DNA of 64,000 nucleotides. Source: Cytophagaceae bacterium (GTDB taxonomy: Bacteria; Bacteroidota; Bacteroidia; Cytophagales; Spirosomataceae). This document shows positions 28,393 to 36,952 of this stretch, one piece after another. The position numbers and the translations under genes are program-made. The number at the start of each line of letters is the position of its first letter. Positions within the stretch are counted from its first letter, which is position 1. The stretch covers positions 1,612,001 to 1,676,000 of the forward strand of contig JADKIR010000004.1 of NCBI GenBank assembly GCA_016722655.1. The letters are read 5' to 3'. The notes under the pieces were generated by a model, which had not been told where the DNA came from, made no database searches, and saw nothing but the letters and a program-made list of their open reading frames with translations.

Positions 28393-28539
28393 ATGGCTAA
28401 AATCTAATAAATAGCATCAGAGGATTGATTTTATCCAATATTGCTTTCAGTATCTGAATTTTATAACGATTTTTGTGTTTTATATTAAAAACAAGCTAAA
28501 ACAGACGGTAATCGGGTAGATTATCATTAATTTATATAT

Positions 28540-29871
28540 ATGGAAGGATTGATAATGGCAGCTCAGCTTTTGCTGGCACTCACCATTTTGGTTGGTTTAC
28601 ACGAATTCGGACACTTTATTTTTGCCCGCATCTTTAAAATCAGGGTCAACAAATTTTACATTTTCTTTGATTTCTTATTCCCTTTACCCAATGTTTTGAA
28701 TTTTGCTCTTTGGAAAAAGAAAAAAGGTGATACTGAATACGGTCTCGGTTGGTTTCCTTTGGGTGGTTATGTGGATATAGCCGGTATGATTGACGAAACT
28801 AAAGATGCTTCACAGCTTTCATCTACCCCGGAACCCTGGGAATTTAGATCTAAACCGGCATGGCAACGACTTTTTGTAATGTTAGGAGGGATAATCGTAA
28901 ATATAATTCTGGGAGTATTGATTTATTCAGGTGTTAAATATACCTGGGGAGAAGAGGATTTTGCACGAGAAGAGGTAAATAAAAGAGGGATTTATGCACA
29001 TCCTTTAGCCGAGAAAATTGGACTAAAAACTGGAGATAAGATACTTAAAATTAATGGTAAAGATTACACTGTTTTTAGTGAAGTACTAAGTGCTGTTGCC
29101 AACGAAAACACAAGTTTTCTGGTTGAAAGAGACAGTCAGACCATAGAAGTGCCTGTTCCCAATCAATTGATTGAAAACATTGCAAAGAAAGAAGACTTTG
29201 TGAGTCCTATATTTCCGTTTGAAGTTAGAATTGTTTCAAAAGGAATGCCCGCTGACAAAGCCGGACTCAGAGAAGGTGATAAAATTCTGGCAATAAATGG
29301 AAAAAAAATAAATTATTATCAGGAGCTCCAGCCTTTAATCAGAAGCAATGCAGGTAAAAAAATCACTTTGGATATTGAAAGAAAAGGGACTAAGCTAAGT
29401 ATTAGTCCGGTGGTAACTGCTGATTCAGCGATAGGATTTAATCCGAAATTTACACTAGCAACCGTAGAAACCAAGTTTGGACTTTGGGAATCTGTAAAAG
29501 AAGGTACTAACGAAGCCCTGAGTGTGATTCCTCAACAAATCAATGGTTTTGCTAGAATTTTCAAAGGTCATATTTCAGCTTCAAACGCTTTAAGTGGGCC
29601 CGTGGGTCTTTCACAAATGTTTGGTGGTCGTTGGGATTGGGAAAGGTTCTGGAGATTAACAGGCTTATTGTCAATGGCTTTGGCTTTTATGAATGCACTT
29701 CCTATACCGGCTTTGGATGGTGGGCATGTGATAGTTTTATTATATGAAATGATCTCCCGTCGTAAACCTTCCGAGCTTTTTATGGAGCGTACCCAACAGA
29801 TCGGTACATTTATACTTTTGGCATTGATGGCGTATGTACTGTTTAACGATACAGTTAAACTACTATTTTAA
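28540..29871 (+). CDS. rseP: RseP-type site-2 zinc metalloprotease
   Basis: 443 residues. An intramembrane protease that cuts membrane-bound anti-sigma factors and leftover signal peptides. The zinc site HEFGH is at residues 21-25 in the first membrane helix. Two PDZ domains follow in the periplasm (about 125-205 and 205-290; AGLREGDKILAINGKKIN is typical), and the last helices carry NALPIPALDGGHVIVLLYE, the third zinc ligand. The next gene starts 8 bp later. Confidence 0.95.
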   Translation: MEGLIMAAQLLLALTILVGLHEFGHFIFARIFKIRVNKFYIFFDFLFPLPNVLNFALWKKKKGDTEYGLGWFPLGGYVDIAGMIDETKDASQLSSTPEPWEFRSKPAWQRLFVMLGGIIVNIILGVLIYSGVKYTWGEEDFAREEVNKRGIYAHPLAEKIGLKTGDKILKINGKDYTVFSEVLSAVANENTSFLVERDSQTIEVPVPNQLIENIAKKEDFVSPIFPFEVRIVSKGMPADKAGLREGDKILAINGKKINYYQELQPLIRSNAGKKITLDIERKGTKLSISPVVTADSAIGFNPKFTLATVETKFGLWESVKEGTNEALSVIPQQINGFARIFKGHISASNALSGPVGLSQMFGGRWDWERFWRLTGLLSMALAFMNALPIPALDGGHVIVLLYEMISRRKPSELFMERTQQIGTFILLALMAYVLFNDTVKLLF

Positions 29872-29879
29872 TTACTTTC

Positions 29880-30359
29880 ATGAAAAGTTTGATATTGGGT
29901 TTATTTCTGATGCTTTCTTTTCATGATTTTCATACTTCTTTGACCGAAATAAATTACAACTCTCAGTCCAGGTCTTTGGAGCTTTCTGTTAGGGTTTTCA
30001 CCGATGACCTTGAACTTGCCCTTACCAACTTTAATAAGGGTCAGTTGGTCAAAATTGAAGACCCTGTTCAAAAAACAGACCCTTTGATAGAGCAATACTT
30101 TCGGCGAAACATTGCAATTATTTCTCCAAATAAAGAAGTGAAATTTGCCAAATTTTATGGCAAGGAACAGGAATCTGATGCCACCTGGCTTTATTTTGAG
30201 GTCTTTGAATGCGAAAAAATTAAGGACTTCACCCTTTACAATGCCATAATGCAGGAAATGTTTAAAGATCAGACCAATCTGGTTAATATTTTATACCCCG
30301 GCAAGAAAAAAACACTTGTGTTTGATTCCGAAGTGCGTATCCACGAATGGCCTTTTTGA
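29880..30359 (+). CDS. DUF6702-family exported protein
   Basis: 159 residues with a short signal peptide (MKSLILGLFLMLSFHDFHTS). The mature part fits the DUF6702 pattern: LTEINYNSQSRSLELSVRVF, FTDDLELAL, then YFRRNIAI and TWLYFEVFE. These small Bacteroidota proteins often lie beside metalloprotease or secretion genes; their function is unknown. Co-transcribed with rseP (8-bp gap). Confidence 0.8.
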   Translation: MKSLILGLFLMLSFHDFHTSLTEINYNSQSRSLELSVRVFTDDLELALTNFNKGQLVKIEDPVQKTDPLIEQYFRRNIAIISPNKEVKFAKFYGKEQESDATWLYFEVFECEKIKDFTLYNAIMQEMFKDQTNLVNILYPGKKKTLVFDSEVRIHEWPF

Positions 30360-30402
30360 CCAAAGAAAAATTTTAGAAAAATATCAATAAAAATATCCGA
30401 AT

Positions 30403-30421
30403 AGTATGCTTGCATAACATC
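30403..30421 (+). promoter_or_regulatory. Palindromic operator of the MarR gene
   Basis: Palindrome TATGC-TT-GCATA. Its reverse complement matches 19 nt upstream of the acyl-CoA dehydrogenase (47056-47074) exactly. The central TTG (30410-30412) is also the likely -33 element, 18 nt before TACTTTTG (30431-30438), so binding here would block the promoter. Probably bound by the MarR protein encoded just downstream. Confidence 0.7.
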
Positions 30422-30477
30422 TGAAATCTTTACTTTTGTAAAGTTTTTTGGGCTAAATGCTTCATTGATTTTATTTT

Positions 30478-30948
30478 ATGAAAAAAGAGCATACTATTGA
30501 TTTTTATATAAAATGGGCCTGGCATGCGATTTCCAGGATGTACAACATCAATGCTGCGGCCGAAGACATGACCATGTCGATAGGCTTTGTGTTGCTAAAT
30601 ATTGATTTGGAAAAAGGTACCCCTGCAACAAAAATAGGCCCCAGTATAGGAATGGAGGCCAGAAGCCTTACCAGAATGTTGAAAACATTGGAAGAAAAAG
30701 GCTGGATTTACCGCGAAACCGATCCCACAGATAAGCGATTTGTAAATGTATTTCTAACCGACTTAGGCAAAAAAAAGCGTAAATTTGCACGAGAAGGGGT
30801 CATAGAATTTAACAAAAGAATTCAGGAGAAAATCTCTCCGGCCGACTTAGATGTTTATTTCAAAGTAATGAAGCAAATCAATGGGTTATTAGAGGATATT
30901 TCTCAGGAAAATCACCAACATGAAGTACTATCCTTAGATCAAATTTAA
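30478..30948 (+). CDS. MarR-family transcriptional regulator
   Basis: 156 residues with the MarR winged helix: TKIGPSIGMEARSLTRMLKTLEEKGWIYRETDPTD (split at about residues 44-78) followed by KRFVNVFLTDLGKK, which is the wing. Upstream lies a palindrome that is shared with the acyl-CoA dehydrogenase promoter 16.6 kb away, pointing to autoregulation and control of fatty-acid oxidation. In many Bacteroidota a MarR gene sits directly in a beta-oxidation operon; here it is detached. The likely inducer, acyl-CoA, is inference. Confidence 0.9.
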   Translation: MKKEHTIDFYIKWAWHAISRMYNINAAAEDMTMSIGFVLLNIDLEKGTPATKIGPSIGMEARSLTRMLKTLEEKGWIYRETDPTDKRFVNVFLTDLGKKKRKFAREGVIEFNKRIQEKISPADLDVYFKVMKQINGLLEDISQENHQHEVLSLDQI

Positions 30949-30954
30949 TTTTAG

Positions 30955-31395
30955 ATGAAGAAAATCTTTATTTTAGTTTTATTTATTTCATCAGTAGAAG
31001 GTTTTTCGCAAAGTGTAGTCTATTATCCGTTCAATTCGCTTTTTGGAATCAGTAGTAATCCTGAAAAAACCGTATGGGTAGATTTGAAACTACAAACCAA
31101 TTCTTATTTTTCTTCTTTGAGTACGGAGATTACGCCTGAATTTACTTTCAAAAAAACCAACAGAGCATTGTACTATGCAGGAGGAGGGTTTAAACTTAAC
31201 TATTTAAATGCCATTGAAAACAACAATATTCTGGAAGGTTTTATGCTCAATACCGGAGTCAGAATTATGCCGGTTGACAAGTTTAAGCGATTTCATGTAG
31301 CATTTGAAGTGTCGCCTTATGTGACACGTAAGATGGATATCGGTTTGATGCGTACTTTTCTAGGTTTGGGGTATAATTTCTCAGGAAAAAAATGA
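30955..31395 (+). CDS. Hypothetical outer-membrane beta-barrel-like protein
   Basis: 146 residues with a signal peptide (MKKIFILVLFISSVEGFSQ). The mature part alternates hydrophobic residues in beta-strand fashion (YYAGGGFKLNYLNAIEN, FMLNTGVRIMPV, HVAFEVSPYVT, FLGLGYNF), like a small barrel. No named family recognised. 6 bp after the MarR gene and overlapping the NUDIX gene by 4 bp (ATGA), so part of the same operon. Confidence 0.7.
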   Translation: MKKIFILVLFISSVEGFSQSVVYYPFNSLFGISSNPEKTVWVDLKLQTNSYFSSLSTEITPEFTFKKTNRALYYAGGGFKLNYLNAIENNNILEGFMLNTGVRIMPVDKFKRFHVAFEVSPYVTRKMDIGLMRTFLGLGYNFSGKK

Positions 31396-31826
31396 AAATA
31401 AGGCCTTCTGTAATCATCGTTAAAGACGATAAGGTATTGACGCTTAAATATTTATACGGAAGTACTGAAGTCTATGCCATTCCGGGTGGAAACCTTGAAT
31501 TTGGTGAAAGCCTTTCTGAAACGGTAGTCAGAGAGTTGAAAGAAGAACTAAATCTTGAAATAAGCCTGTTGGATTTTTGTGGTACAGCCGAAATCATCAA
31601 TGAAAAACAGCATGGGGTACATTTCTTTTTTTTAGGAAAAATTATTTCCGGTGAACCTAAAATAAACCCTCAAGAAACTACTGCCAATTCGGTGGTGTGG
31701 CTTAAAAAAGACCAAATTACTGAAGTTAATTTATATCCAAAAATACCGGATTTGATTTTGTCGGTTTTGAATGGTGAAAACCCTTACGGTTTATTTTTAG
31801 GAAAAATAGATCAACCCTGGTATTAA
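31392..31826 (+). CDS. NUDIX hydrolase
   Basis: 144 residues. The Nudix box is intact: GGNLEFGESLSETVVRELKE followed by ELNLEI (about residues 34-59), with the catalytic REL-KEE residues. It hydrolyses a nucleoside diphosphate linked to some group; the substrate is unknown. It sits between the barrel-like gene and alkA in one operon, so a nucleotide-pool cleaning role is plausible. Confidence 0.9.
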   Translation: MKIRPSVIIVKDDKVLTLKYLYGSTEVYAIPGGNLEFGESLSETVVRELKEELNLEISLLDFCGTAEIINEKQHGVHFFFLGKIISGEPKINPQETTANSVVWLKKDQITEVNLYPKIPDLILSVLNGENPYGLFLGKIDQPWY

Positions 31827-31837
31827 ATTCCAATCAT

Positions 31838-32731
31838 TTGAAATTTACAATCCCTACCCCCAAGATTTTCGATTTTAATGAATGTCTCTGGTTTCTAGAC
31901 CGGGGTTATGACGAATGTTTGCATACCATTTCAGATAAGAAAGTCAGAAAAGTATTTAAGTCTGAAATCCAAAATGTTCTGGTTGAAATCAGTTCAGAAA
32001 ATGAAATTTTAATCTGTGAAATTCTGAATACCCAAACCGCTGACTTAGAAAATATTAAGAAACAAATAATCAAGTGGTTTGATCTGGAAAGGGATTTGTC
32101 ACCGTTTTATACATTACTTTCTCATGATGTGGACCTAAGTTTTTTTACTGAAAAATATTTTGGATTAAGGTTAATCACCATACCTAATTTGTTTGAAGCT
32201 CTGTGTTGGAGTATCATCGGGCAGCAGATTAATCTCACTTTTGCTTATAAAATCAAAAGAGCTTTGGTTGAGTATTGTGGCGATTTTGTGGAATATGAAG
32301 GTATAAAATATTACCTTTTTCCATCTCCCCAGGATATCCTAATAATTGATGATGTTGTATTCAGAGAAATGAAGTTTTCGAGACAAAAAATAGCGTATAT
32401 CAGGAATATTTCAGAGGCTTTTTTACAAAAAATTATTTCTAAAATAGCTTTGCAAAATGTTGATAATCATAAAGATAGATTAGCTTTTTTGACTCAGATA
32501 AAAGGAGTTGGAGAGTGGACGGCTCAATATGCTTTGATGAAGTCTTTACCGGCTATGGAAGCGGTAGCTTATGGTGATGCAGGTCTCAATCAGGCACTCT
32601 TTAATCTCAAAAAAATTCCCAAGAAAGATTCCAGGCAGTTGCAAGAACAAATTATTGAACAGTTTAAAGGCTGGGAAGCCTACCTCGTTTTCTATCTTTG
32701 GAGGAGCCTGAGTGCCAGGCCTCAGTCATAA
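31838..32731 (+). CDS. alkA: DNA-3-methyladenine glycosylase (AlkA-type)
   Basis: 297 residues. It removes alkylated purines from DNA. An N-terminal AlkA-like domain precedes the HhH-GPD fold: IIGQQINLTFAYKIKRALVE, then TQIKGVGEWTAQYALMKS (helix-hairpin-helix) and YGDAGLNQAL with the probable catalytic Asp. The start is a TTG at 31838; there is no ATG before the conserved N-terminus. It runs tail to tail with alkB, and the two coding ends overlap by 6 bp. Confidence 0.88.
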   Translation: MKFTIPTPKIFDFNECLWFLDRGYDECLHTISDKKVRKVFKSEIQNVLVEISSENEILICEILNTQTADLENIKKQIIKWFDLERDLSPFYTLLSHDVDLSFFTEKYFGLRLITIPNLFEALCWSIIGQQINLTFAYKIKRALVEYCGDFVEYEGIKYYLFPSPQDILIIDDVVFREMKFSRQKIAYIRNISEAFLQKIISKIALQNVDNHKDRLAFLTQIKGVGEWTAQYALMKSLPAMEAVAYGDAGLNQALFNLKKIPKKDSRQLQEQIIEQFKGWEAYLVFYLWRSLSARPQS

Positions 32732-33304
32732 AATCTTTCTGAATGTGATATTGATTCTCTCACCTACTTCTTTGACTTTAGGAATCTGATGCAGCCAGTG
32801 GTCCTGCATTTCACCCTGCATCATGAGCAAGCTCCCACTTTCAAGCAATAAACTTCTGGTACTATTTTGTTGAACTTTGTGTTTTATCTGAAATTTTCTG
32901 GCTGCACCGAGGTTCAATGAGGCAATCACCGGATTTTTGCCTAGCTCCGGCTCGTCATCGGCATGCCAGCCCATAGAGTCGTTGCCGTTTCGGTAGTAAT
33001 TGAGCAATGCAGAGTTAAAATGGTGTCCGGTTTTTTGTTCAATTAATTTCTTTAAAATCAATAAGGTATCTGAAAACGCTACAGGAATGTTGACCAGGCC
33101 TGAGTATTTGTAAGTTTTACCTTCTGCTGCATACCAGGCTGTTAACCGAGGAAACAACACTTCTTTACCGTAGATTTTCATGCCTTCCTGCTTCCAGTGG
33201 GTTTCGTTTTTTATTGTTTCAAAAAAATCATTCGAAACAAAGTCGGGATAATAAAGCAATTCTCCCTCAAAAGGCAAAAGGTTTTGATTTTCGAAGAGAT
33301 TCAT
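32726..33304 (-). CDS. alkB: Alpha-ketoglutarate-dependent dioxygenase, AlkB family
   Basis: 192 residues. It repairs alkylated bases by oxidative demethylation. The iron site is complete: His114 and Asp116 in MGWHADDEPELG, His172 in WLHQIPK, and the oxoglutarate-binding Arg in ERINITFRKI at the end. The open frame extends 12 codons further into the ATPase gene, but the conserved protein starts at MNLFENQ (33304; alternative ATG at 33310). It follows the ATPase gene on the same strand with a 11-bp gap and converges on alkA, giving an alkylation-repair pair. Confidence 0.9.
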   Translation of the reverse strand: MNLFENQNLLPFEGELLYYPDFVSNDFFETIKNETHWKQEGMKIYGKEVLFPRLTAWYAAEGKTYKYSGLVNIPVAFSDTLLILKKLIEQKTGHHFNSALLNYYRNGNDSMGWHADDEPELGKNPVIASLNLGAARKFQIKHKVQQNSTRSLLLESGSLLMMQGEMQDHWLHQIPKVKEVGERINITFRKIL

Positions 33305-33315
33305 TACCATATTTT

Positions 33316-34509
33316 TCAGTATCCAAAACCAAATAACCATAATGGAATGGTGCTGCCGTAACCTTCATCTATGCCATCTTTAGCCAGAAATGCATTGGGC
33401 ATACCATATATCTGGTGCATCGATTTGTTTTTTCCACCCACTTCAAATACATATTTGTCATTGACCATAAAGTCACCTCTTACTGGGAAGCTCAGCGTGT
33501 TTTTGGCACCTACCGCATTCATAAAGAAGGTTTCTCTTTCGGTACCAGTGTTGGGCTCTGTCATGGCCAGTGCATGTATTAGGTTAGAGTTTTCCAGAAA
33601 AACCTTGTCCGGCTTGGTGAGTGCACTGTCTGATTTTTGGGGTGCTTTTAAGGCGTTGAGCACATCGGCCCGGTCAAGATAATCCAAAAAAACCAACACT
33701 CTTTGTCTTGGAATGTTGAGCTGGTCCGATATTTTCTGAATATTTGGACTATACGGCACCAATTCCGACAATAAACCCAATAGCTTTTTGATTTGCCTTA
33801 CCGAAGAGTAGTCGATATTGAATATTGGTGGTAAATCTACCTCAATCACCTGATTGATCATGGCTTGCAGGCGGTCGTTGTATTTTCTTCCGGCTTCTTT
33901 ATAGAACGGATAGTAACCGTTTCGAAGGTAATTTTTGAATTTTTTAGTCAATTCAGGGTGCTTCGTCAATAATTCCTGAGCTATTTCGGTGTGATTGACG
34001 GTGAGCTCATCGATAGAAATTACGGGGAATGATTCCATTCCTTCAAAAATTAAAAATTCTCTAAAGCTCAGTCCTTTAAGATTGTACACGTCGGCTCTGC
34101 GACTCAAATCACCCACACCTTCCATCACATCCAACGCCGAAGAAGAGGTCACCAATACTTTTACATCGGGAAGGCTGTCATAAATATTTTTCAATTCCCT
34201 CGACCAGCCTTCGTATTTGTGTACTTCATCTATGCCAAATCTCCGGTATCCTCGGTCATAAAGCTCCTCCACGGTTTCGAGCAGTGTATTTTTACTGAAA
34301 TACAGATGGTCAAGACTGAAATATATGGCGGTTTTGGTGTTGGAGTTTTCTTTTAAATATTGCTTGAGCAATGTGGTTTTTCCCACGCCTCTGCAACCTG
34401 TGATAACAATAAGGCGGGCATCAAAGTTGATCTCAGGATACAAATATCTCCTGATATCTGTTTCAGTAACAGCCAGAAGCCTTTCCGATATTTTTTCGAG
34501 AGAATGCAT
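33316..34509 (-). CDS. AAA-type ATPase with DUF4143-like C-terminal domain
   Basis: 397 residues from the ATG at 34509. Walker A is VITGCRGVGKTTLLKQYL (about residues 35-52) and Walker B is RFGIDEVHKYEGWSRELK; after LVTSSSALDVM come arginine-rich sensor motifs and a DUF4143-like winged-helix and nuclease-fold end with FEVGGKNKS. The frame extends upstream to a GTG at 34530, but that codon overlaps the -7 box of the promoter, so the ATG is preferred. Such ATPases are widespread in Bacteroidota and archaea without a known function. Two palindromic operator copies lie upstream, so it is tightly regulated. Confidence 0.85.
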   Translation of the reverse strand: MHSLEKISERLLAVTETDIRRYLYPEINFDARLIVITGCRGVGKTTLLKQYLKENSNTKTAIYFSLDHLYFSKNTLLETVEELYDRGYRRFGIDEVHKYEGWSRELKNIYDSLPDVKVLVTSSSALDVMEGVGDLSRRADVYNLKGLSFREFLIFEGMESFPVISIDELTVNHTEIAQELLTKHPELTKKFKNYLRNGYYPFYKEAGRKYNDRLQAMINQVIEVDLPPIFNIDYSSVRQIKKLLGLLSELVPYSPNIQKISDQLNIPRQRVLVFLDYLDRADVLNALKAPQKSDSALTKPDKVFLENSNLIHALAMTEPNTGTERETFFMNAVGAKNTLSFPVRGDFMVNDKYVFEVGGKNKSMHQIYGMPNAFLAKDGIDEGYGSTIPLWLFGFGY

Positions 34510-34529
34510 TTTGTATAAATAATTTAACA

Positions 34530-34560
34530 CAAATGTATAATGTTAAATATAAATAACAAA
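34530..34560 (-). promoter_or_regulatory. Promoter of the ATPase gene
   Basis: On the minus strand: TTTG (34557-34560), exactly 19 nt, then TACATTTG (34530-34537). The start point is predicted near 34523, giving a leader of about 14 nt to the ATG at 34509. The spacer is occupied by an operator-like palindrome. Confidence 0.7.
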
Positions 34561-34616
34561 AATAAAATGTGATAAATATAAAAAATATAATTTAAAAATG
34601 TTAAATATAAATAACA
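34540..34616 (-). promoter_or_regulatory. Two copies of an operator-like palindrome
   Basis: The 19-nt sequence ATGTTAAATATAAATAACA occurs at 34540-34558 and again at 34598-34616, 58 nt apart. It contains the inverted repeat TGTTA-N8-TAACA. A degenerate third version lies between (34566-34584). The first copy fills the -33/-7 spacer, so a bound protein would repress. Confidence 0.7.
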
Positions 34617-34696
34617 TTTTTATTTGCTTTTGTACTGTATATCAAGTATTTAAATATTTGATATTTGTCAAATAAATTAATGGTTGTTTGGTGAAA

Positions 34697-35068
34697 TTAC
34701 TTCCCAGCCCAATAGTCGAGCACCATTACTTTGTCGAGAAAAGGCCCTAATACCTTTCCGAAAGCTTTATGGTCAGGATGGGGAAGATAAGCTGAACGGC
34801 CTTCCTCACTATCAAAAGTTAGTAAAAATACATGTGTGAAACCATTGTCGAGTTTTTCGGGGCTGTTGTTGATTCCCCATTCGTAGCCTTTTATTTCCTT
34901 GATTTTGTTGGGTAATTCTCTGAAAGCATCTTCTACTTTTTTAATATCGGTAGCACTGGTGCCTTCTTTAAACTTAAACATCACCACATGGCGAAGTTCC
35001 TTTTTTTGTGCTGAGGCTGTTCCCATAATTCCCAGAATTGCGATTAAGATTAATGCTAATTTTTTCAT
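34697..35068 (-). CDS. Exported Dabb-family (stress-responsive A/B barrel) protein
   Basis: 123 residues. A signal peptide (MKKLALILIAILGIMGTASA) precedes a single Dabb ferredoxin-like domain: RHVVMFKFKEGTSATDIKKV, then FTHVFLLTFDSEEGRSAYLPH and HPDHKAFGKVLGPFLDKV. Its function is unknown; related proteins dimerise. It lies 30 bp after trpB, in the position where trpA would usually be, and is probably transcribed with the trp genes. Confidence 0.88.
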   Translation of the reverse strand: MKKLALILIAILGIMGTASAQKKELRHVVMFKFKEGTSATDIKKVEDAFRELPNKIKEIKGYEWGINNSPEKLDNGFTHVFLLTFDSEEGRSAYLPHPDHKAFGKVLGPFLDKVMVLDYWAGK

Positions 35069-35098
35069 TTTGAAAAGGTTGAATATTTTGTAAAATGT

Positions 35099-36286
35099 TT
35101 ACAGATACTTCATGTAAGTGGCCAAATCCTTGTCTCCACGGCCTGAAAGTCCGATAACAACGGTATCAGATGGCTGTAAAGGCAAATATTTAAGGGCTCC
35201 CAGAGCATGTGATGATTCTATGGCCGGAATGATGCCTTCGAGTCGGGTTAACTCAAAGCCGGCATCGATAGATTCCTGGTCAGTTATTCCCAGAAACTGA
35301 GCCCTTCCACTTTCCCAAAGATGAGCATGAAGCGGCCCAATACCAGGGTAATCTAACCCAGCTGAAATACTGTGGGGCTCTACCACCTGGCCGTCGTCGG
35401 TTTGCATCAATAAGCTTTTGCTGCCATGCAGAATCCCGGGTTTGCCTTTGAAGGTAGTCGCGGCTGTTTTTCCAGATTCTATGCCCAGACCGGCGGCTTC
35501 AGCAGCGATTATTTTTACTTCGGGTTCATCCAGAAAATGATAAAAAACACCGGCTGCATTTGACCCGCCACCTACACATGCAATCACATAATCTGGATTT
35601 TCATTCCCGGTTTTTTCAAAAAGTTGTTTTCTTACTTCCTTCGAAATTACCGACTGAAACCTCGCCACCATATCGGGGTAAGGATGTGGCCCCACTACCG
35701 ACCCAATAATATAATGGGTGTCAACAGGGTTGTTAATCCAGTGTCTAAGGGCTTCATTGGTGGCATCTTTTAAAGTTTTTGAGCCACTTTTTGCCGGTCT
35801 CACTTCTGCTCCGAGCATTTTCATACGGGCTACATTGGGTGCCTGCCGTTCCATGTCGATTTCACCCATGTAAACGATGCACTCCAGCCCCATCAAAGCA
35901 CACATAGTTGCTGTGGCTACACCATGCTGACCAGCACCGGTTTCCGCAACGATTTTGTGTTTCCCCAGTTTTTTTGCCAAAATAATCTGCCCCAGAGTAT
36001 TGTTGACCTTATGTGCCCCTGTGTGACAAAGGTCTTCTCTTTTGAGATAGATTTCGGCATTATATTTTTCTGAAAGTCTTTGTGCCAAAAAAAGTGGGGT
36101 GGGCCGGCCAACATAATCTATCAACAGCCGTTCAAATTCCTCAATAAAGTCGGGAGACTCCATAATTTGCCGGTAATTCAGTCTAAGTTCCTCTACATTT
36201 GGGTACAGCATTTCGGGAATAAAGGCTCCGCCAAAATTGCCGTAATATCCTCTTTCATCTACTTCAAAGGCCGACTTACTTTTCAT
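35099..36286 (-). CDS. trpB: Tryptophan synthase beta chain
   Basis: 395 residues from the ATG at 36286 (a TTG one codon earlier is less likely). It joins indole and serine into tryptophan with pyridoxal phosphate. Signatures: GNFGGAFIPEMLYPNVEEL, LKREDLCHTGAHKVNNTLGQ with the cofactor Lys93, GAGQHGVATA and the phosphate-binding GGGSNAAG. It follows trpF by 24 bp. trpA is not in this window. Confidence 0.97.
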   Translation of the reverse strand: MKSKSAFEVDERGYYGNFGGAFIPEMLYPNVEELRLNYRQIMESPDFIEEFERLLIDYVGRPTPLFLAQRLSEKYNAEIYLKREDLCHTGAHKVNNTLGQIILAKKLGKHKIVAETGAGQHGVATATMCALMGLECIVYMGEIDMERQAPNVARMKMLGAEVRPAKSGSKTLKDATNEALRHWINNPVDTHYIIGSVVGPHPYPDMVARFQSVISKEVRKQLFEKTGNENPDYVIACVGGGSNAAGVFYHFLDEPEVKIIAAEAAGLGIESGKTAATTFKGKPGILHGSKSLLMQTDDGQVVEPHSISAGLDYPGIGPLHAHLWESGRAQFLGITDQESIDAGFELTRLEGIIPAIESSHALGALKYLPLQPSDTVVIGLSGRGDKDLATYMKYL

Positions 36287-36310
36287 CAAATGTTTTTTTC
36301 TTGGTCAAAA

Positions 36311-36952
36311 TTAATGATTCCCTCTGATTTTACTAAAAAGAGGCTTTAAGGTTTCAATATTTTTTATTCCCGGACAAGTCTCAAATTTACTGTTTACATC
36401 GACTCCAAAAAACGCTGGATTTTTTATTGTAAAAACGCTATCAATATTTTCGGGCGAAATACCCCCGGCTAAAAAGAAAGGAATTTCAAGCTTATAATTC
36501 TCTAGTAAATCCCAGTTAAAGGCTACTCCATGACCGCCATAACCTGCTCCTTTGGAATCAAACAAAAAAGCATCAACAGTATTCAAGTATTTTTCAGTAA
36601 CAGAAAAATCAAAACTCTGGTCAACAGAAAAAGCCTTCCAAACTTCCAATCCAGAAGCTTTTATTTTTTTGCACAATTCCGGTTCCTCGTTTCCGTGAAG
36701 TTGTACTACTTTCAAACCGAATTCTACAACGCTTTGTTTTATTTCGTCAAAATCAGCATTTACAAATACCCCCACTTTCTTTATTATTTCCGGTAGATTT
36801 TTTGCCGTTAATAAATTGTCAAATTTTCCAACATACCTTGGAGATTTTTCATAAAAAATAAAACCCAGATAGTCAGGCATTAGTTTGGCTACTTCCCCGA
36901 TGTTTTCAGAGTCGCCCATTCCACACACCTTTATTTTGAGCTTATTTTTCAA
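36311..36952 (-). CDS. trpF: Phosphoribosylanthranilate isomerase
   Basis: 213 residues. Third step of tryptophan synthesis from chorismate. The beta/alpha barrel has KIKVCGMGDSENI (catalytic Cys), VVQLHGNEEPELCKKI, the AFLFDSKGAGYGGHGVAFNW segment with the catalytic Asp, and FFLAGGISPENI. Its start overlaps the trpC stop by 4 bp, so translation is coupled. Confidence 0.96.
   Translation of the reverse strand: MKNKLKIKVCGMGDSENIGEVAKLMPDYLGFIFYEKSPRYVGKFDNLLTAKNLPEIIKKVGVFVNADFDEIKQSVVEFGLKVVQLHGNEEPELCKKIKASGLEVWKAFSVDQSFDFSVTEKYLNTVDAFLFDSKGAGYGGHGVAFNWDLLENYKLEIPFFLAGGISPENIDSVFTIKNPAFFGVDVNSKFETCPGIKNIETLKPLFSKIRGNH

Noticed and set aside
34510..34530. GTG start of the ATPase at 34530
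   Set aside because: It overlaps the -7 box, so it would not be in the transcript; the ATG at 34509 is used.
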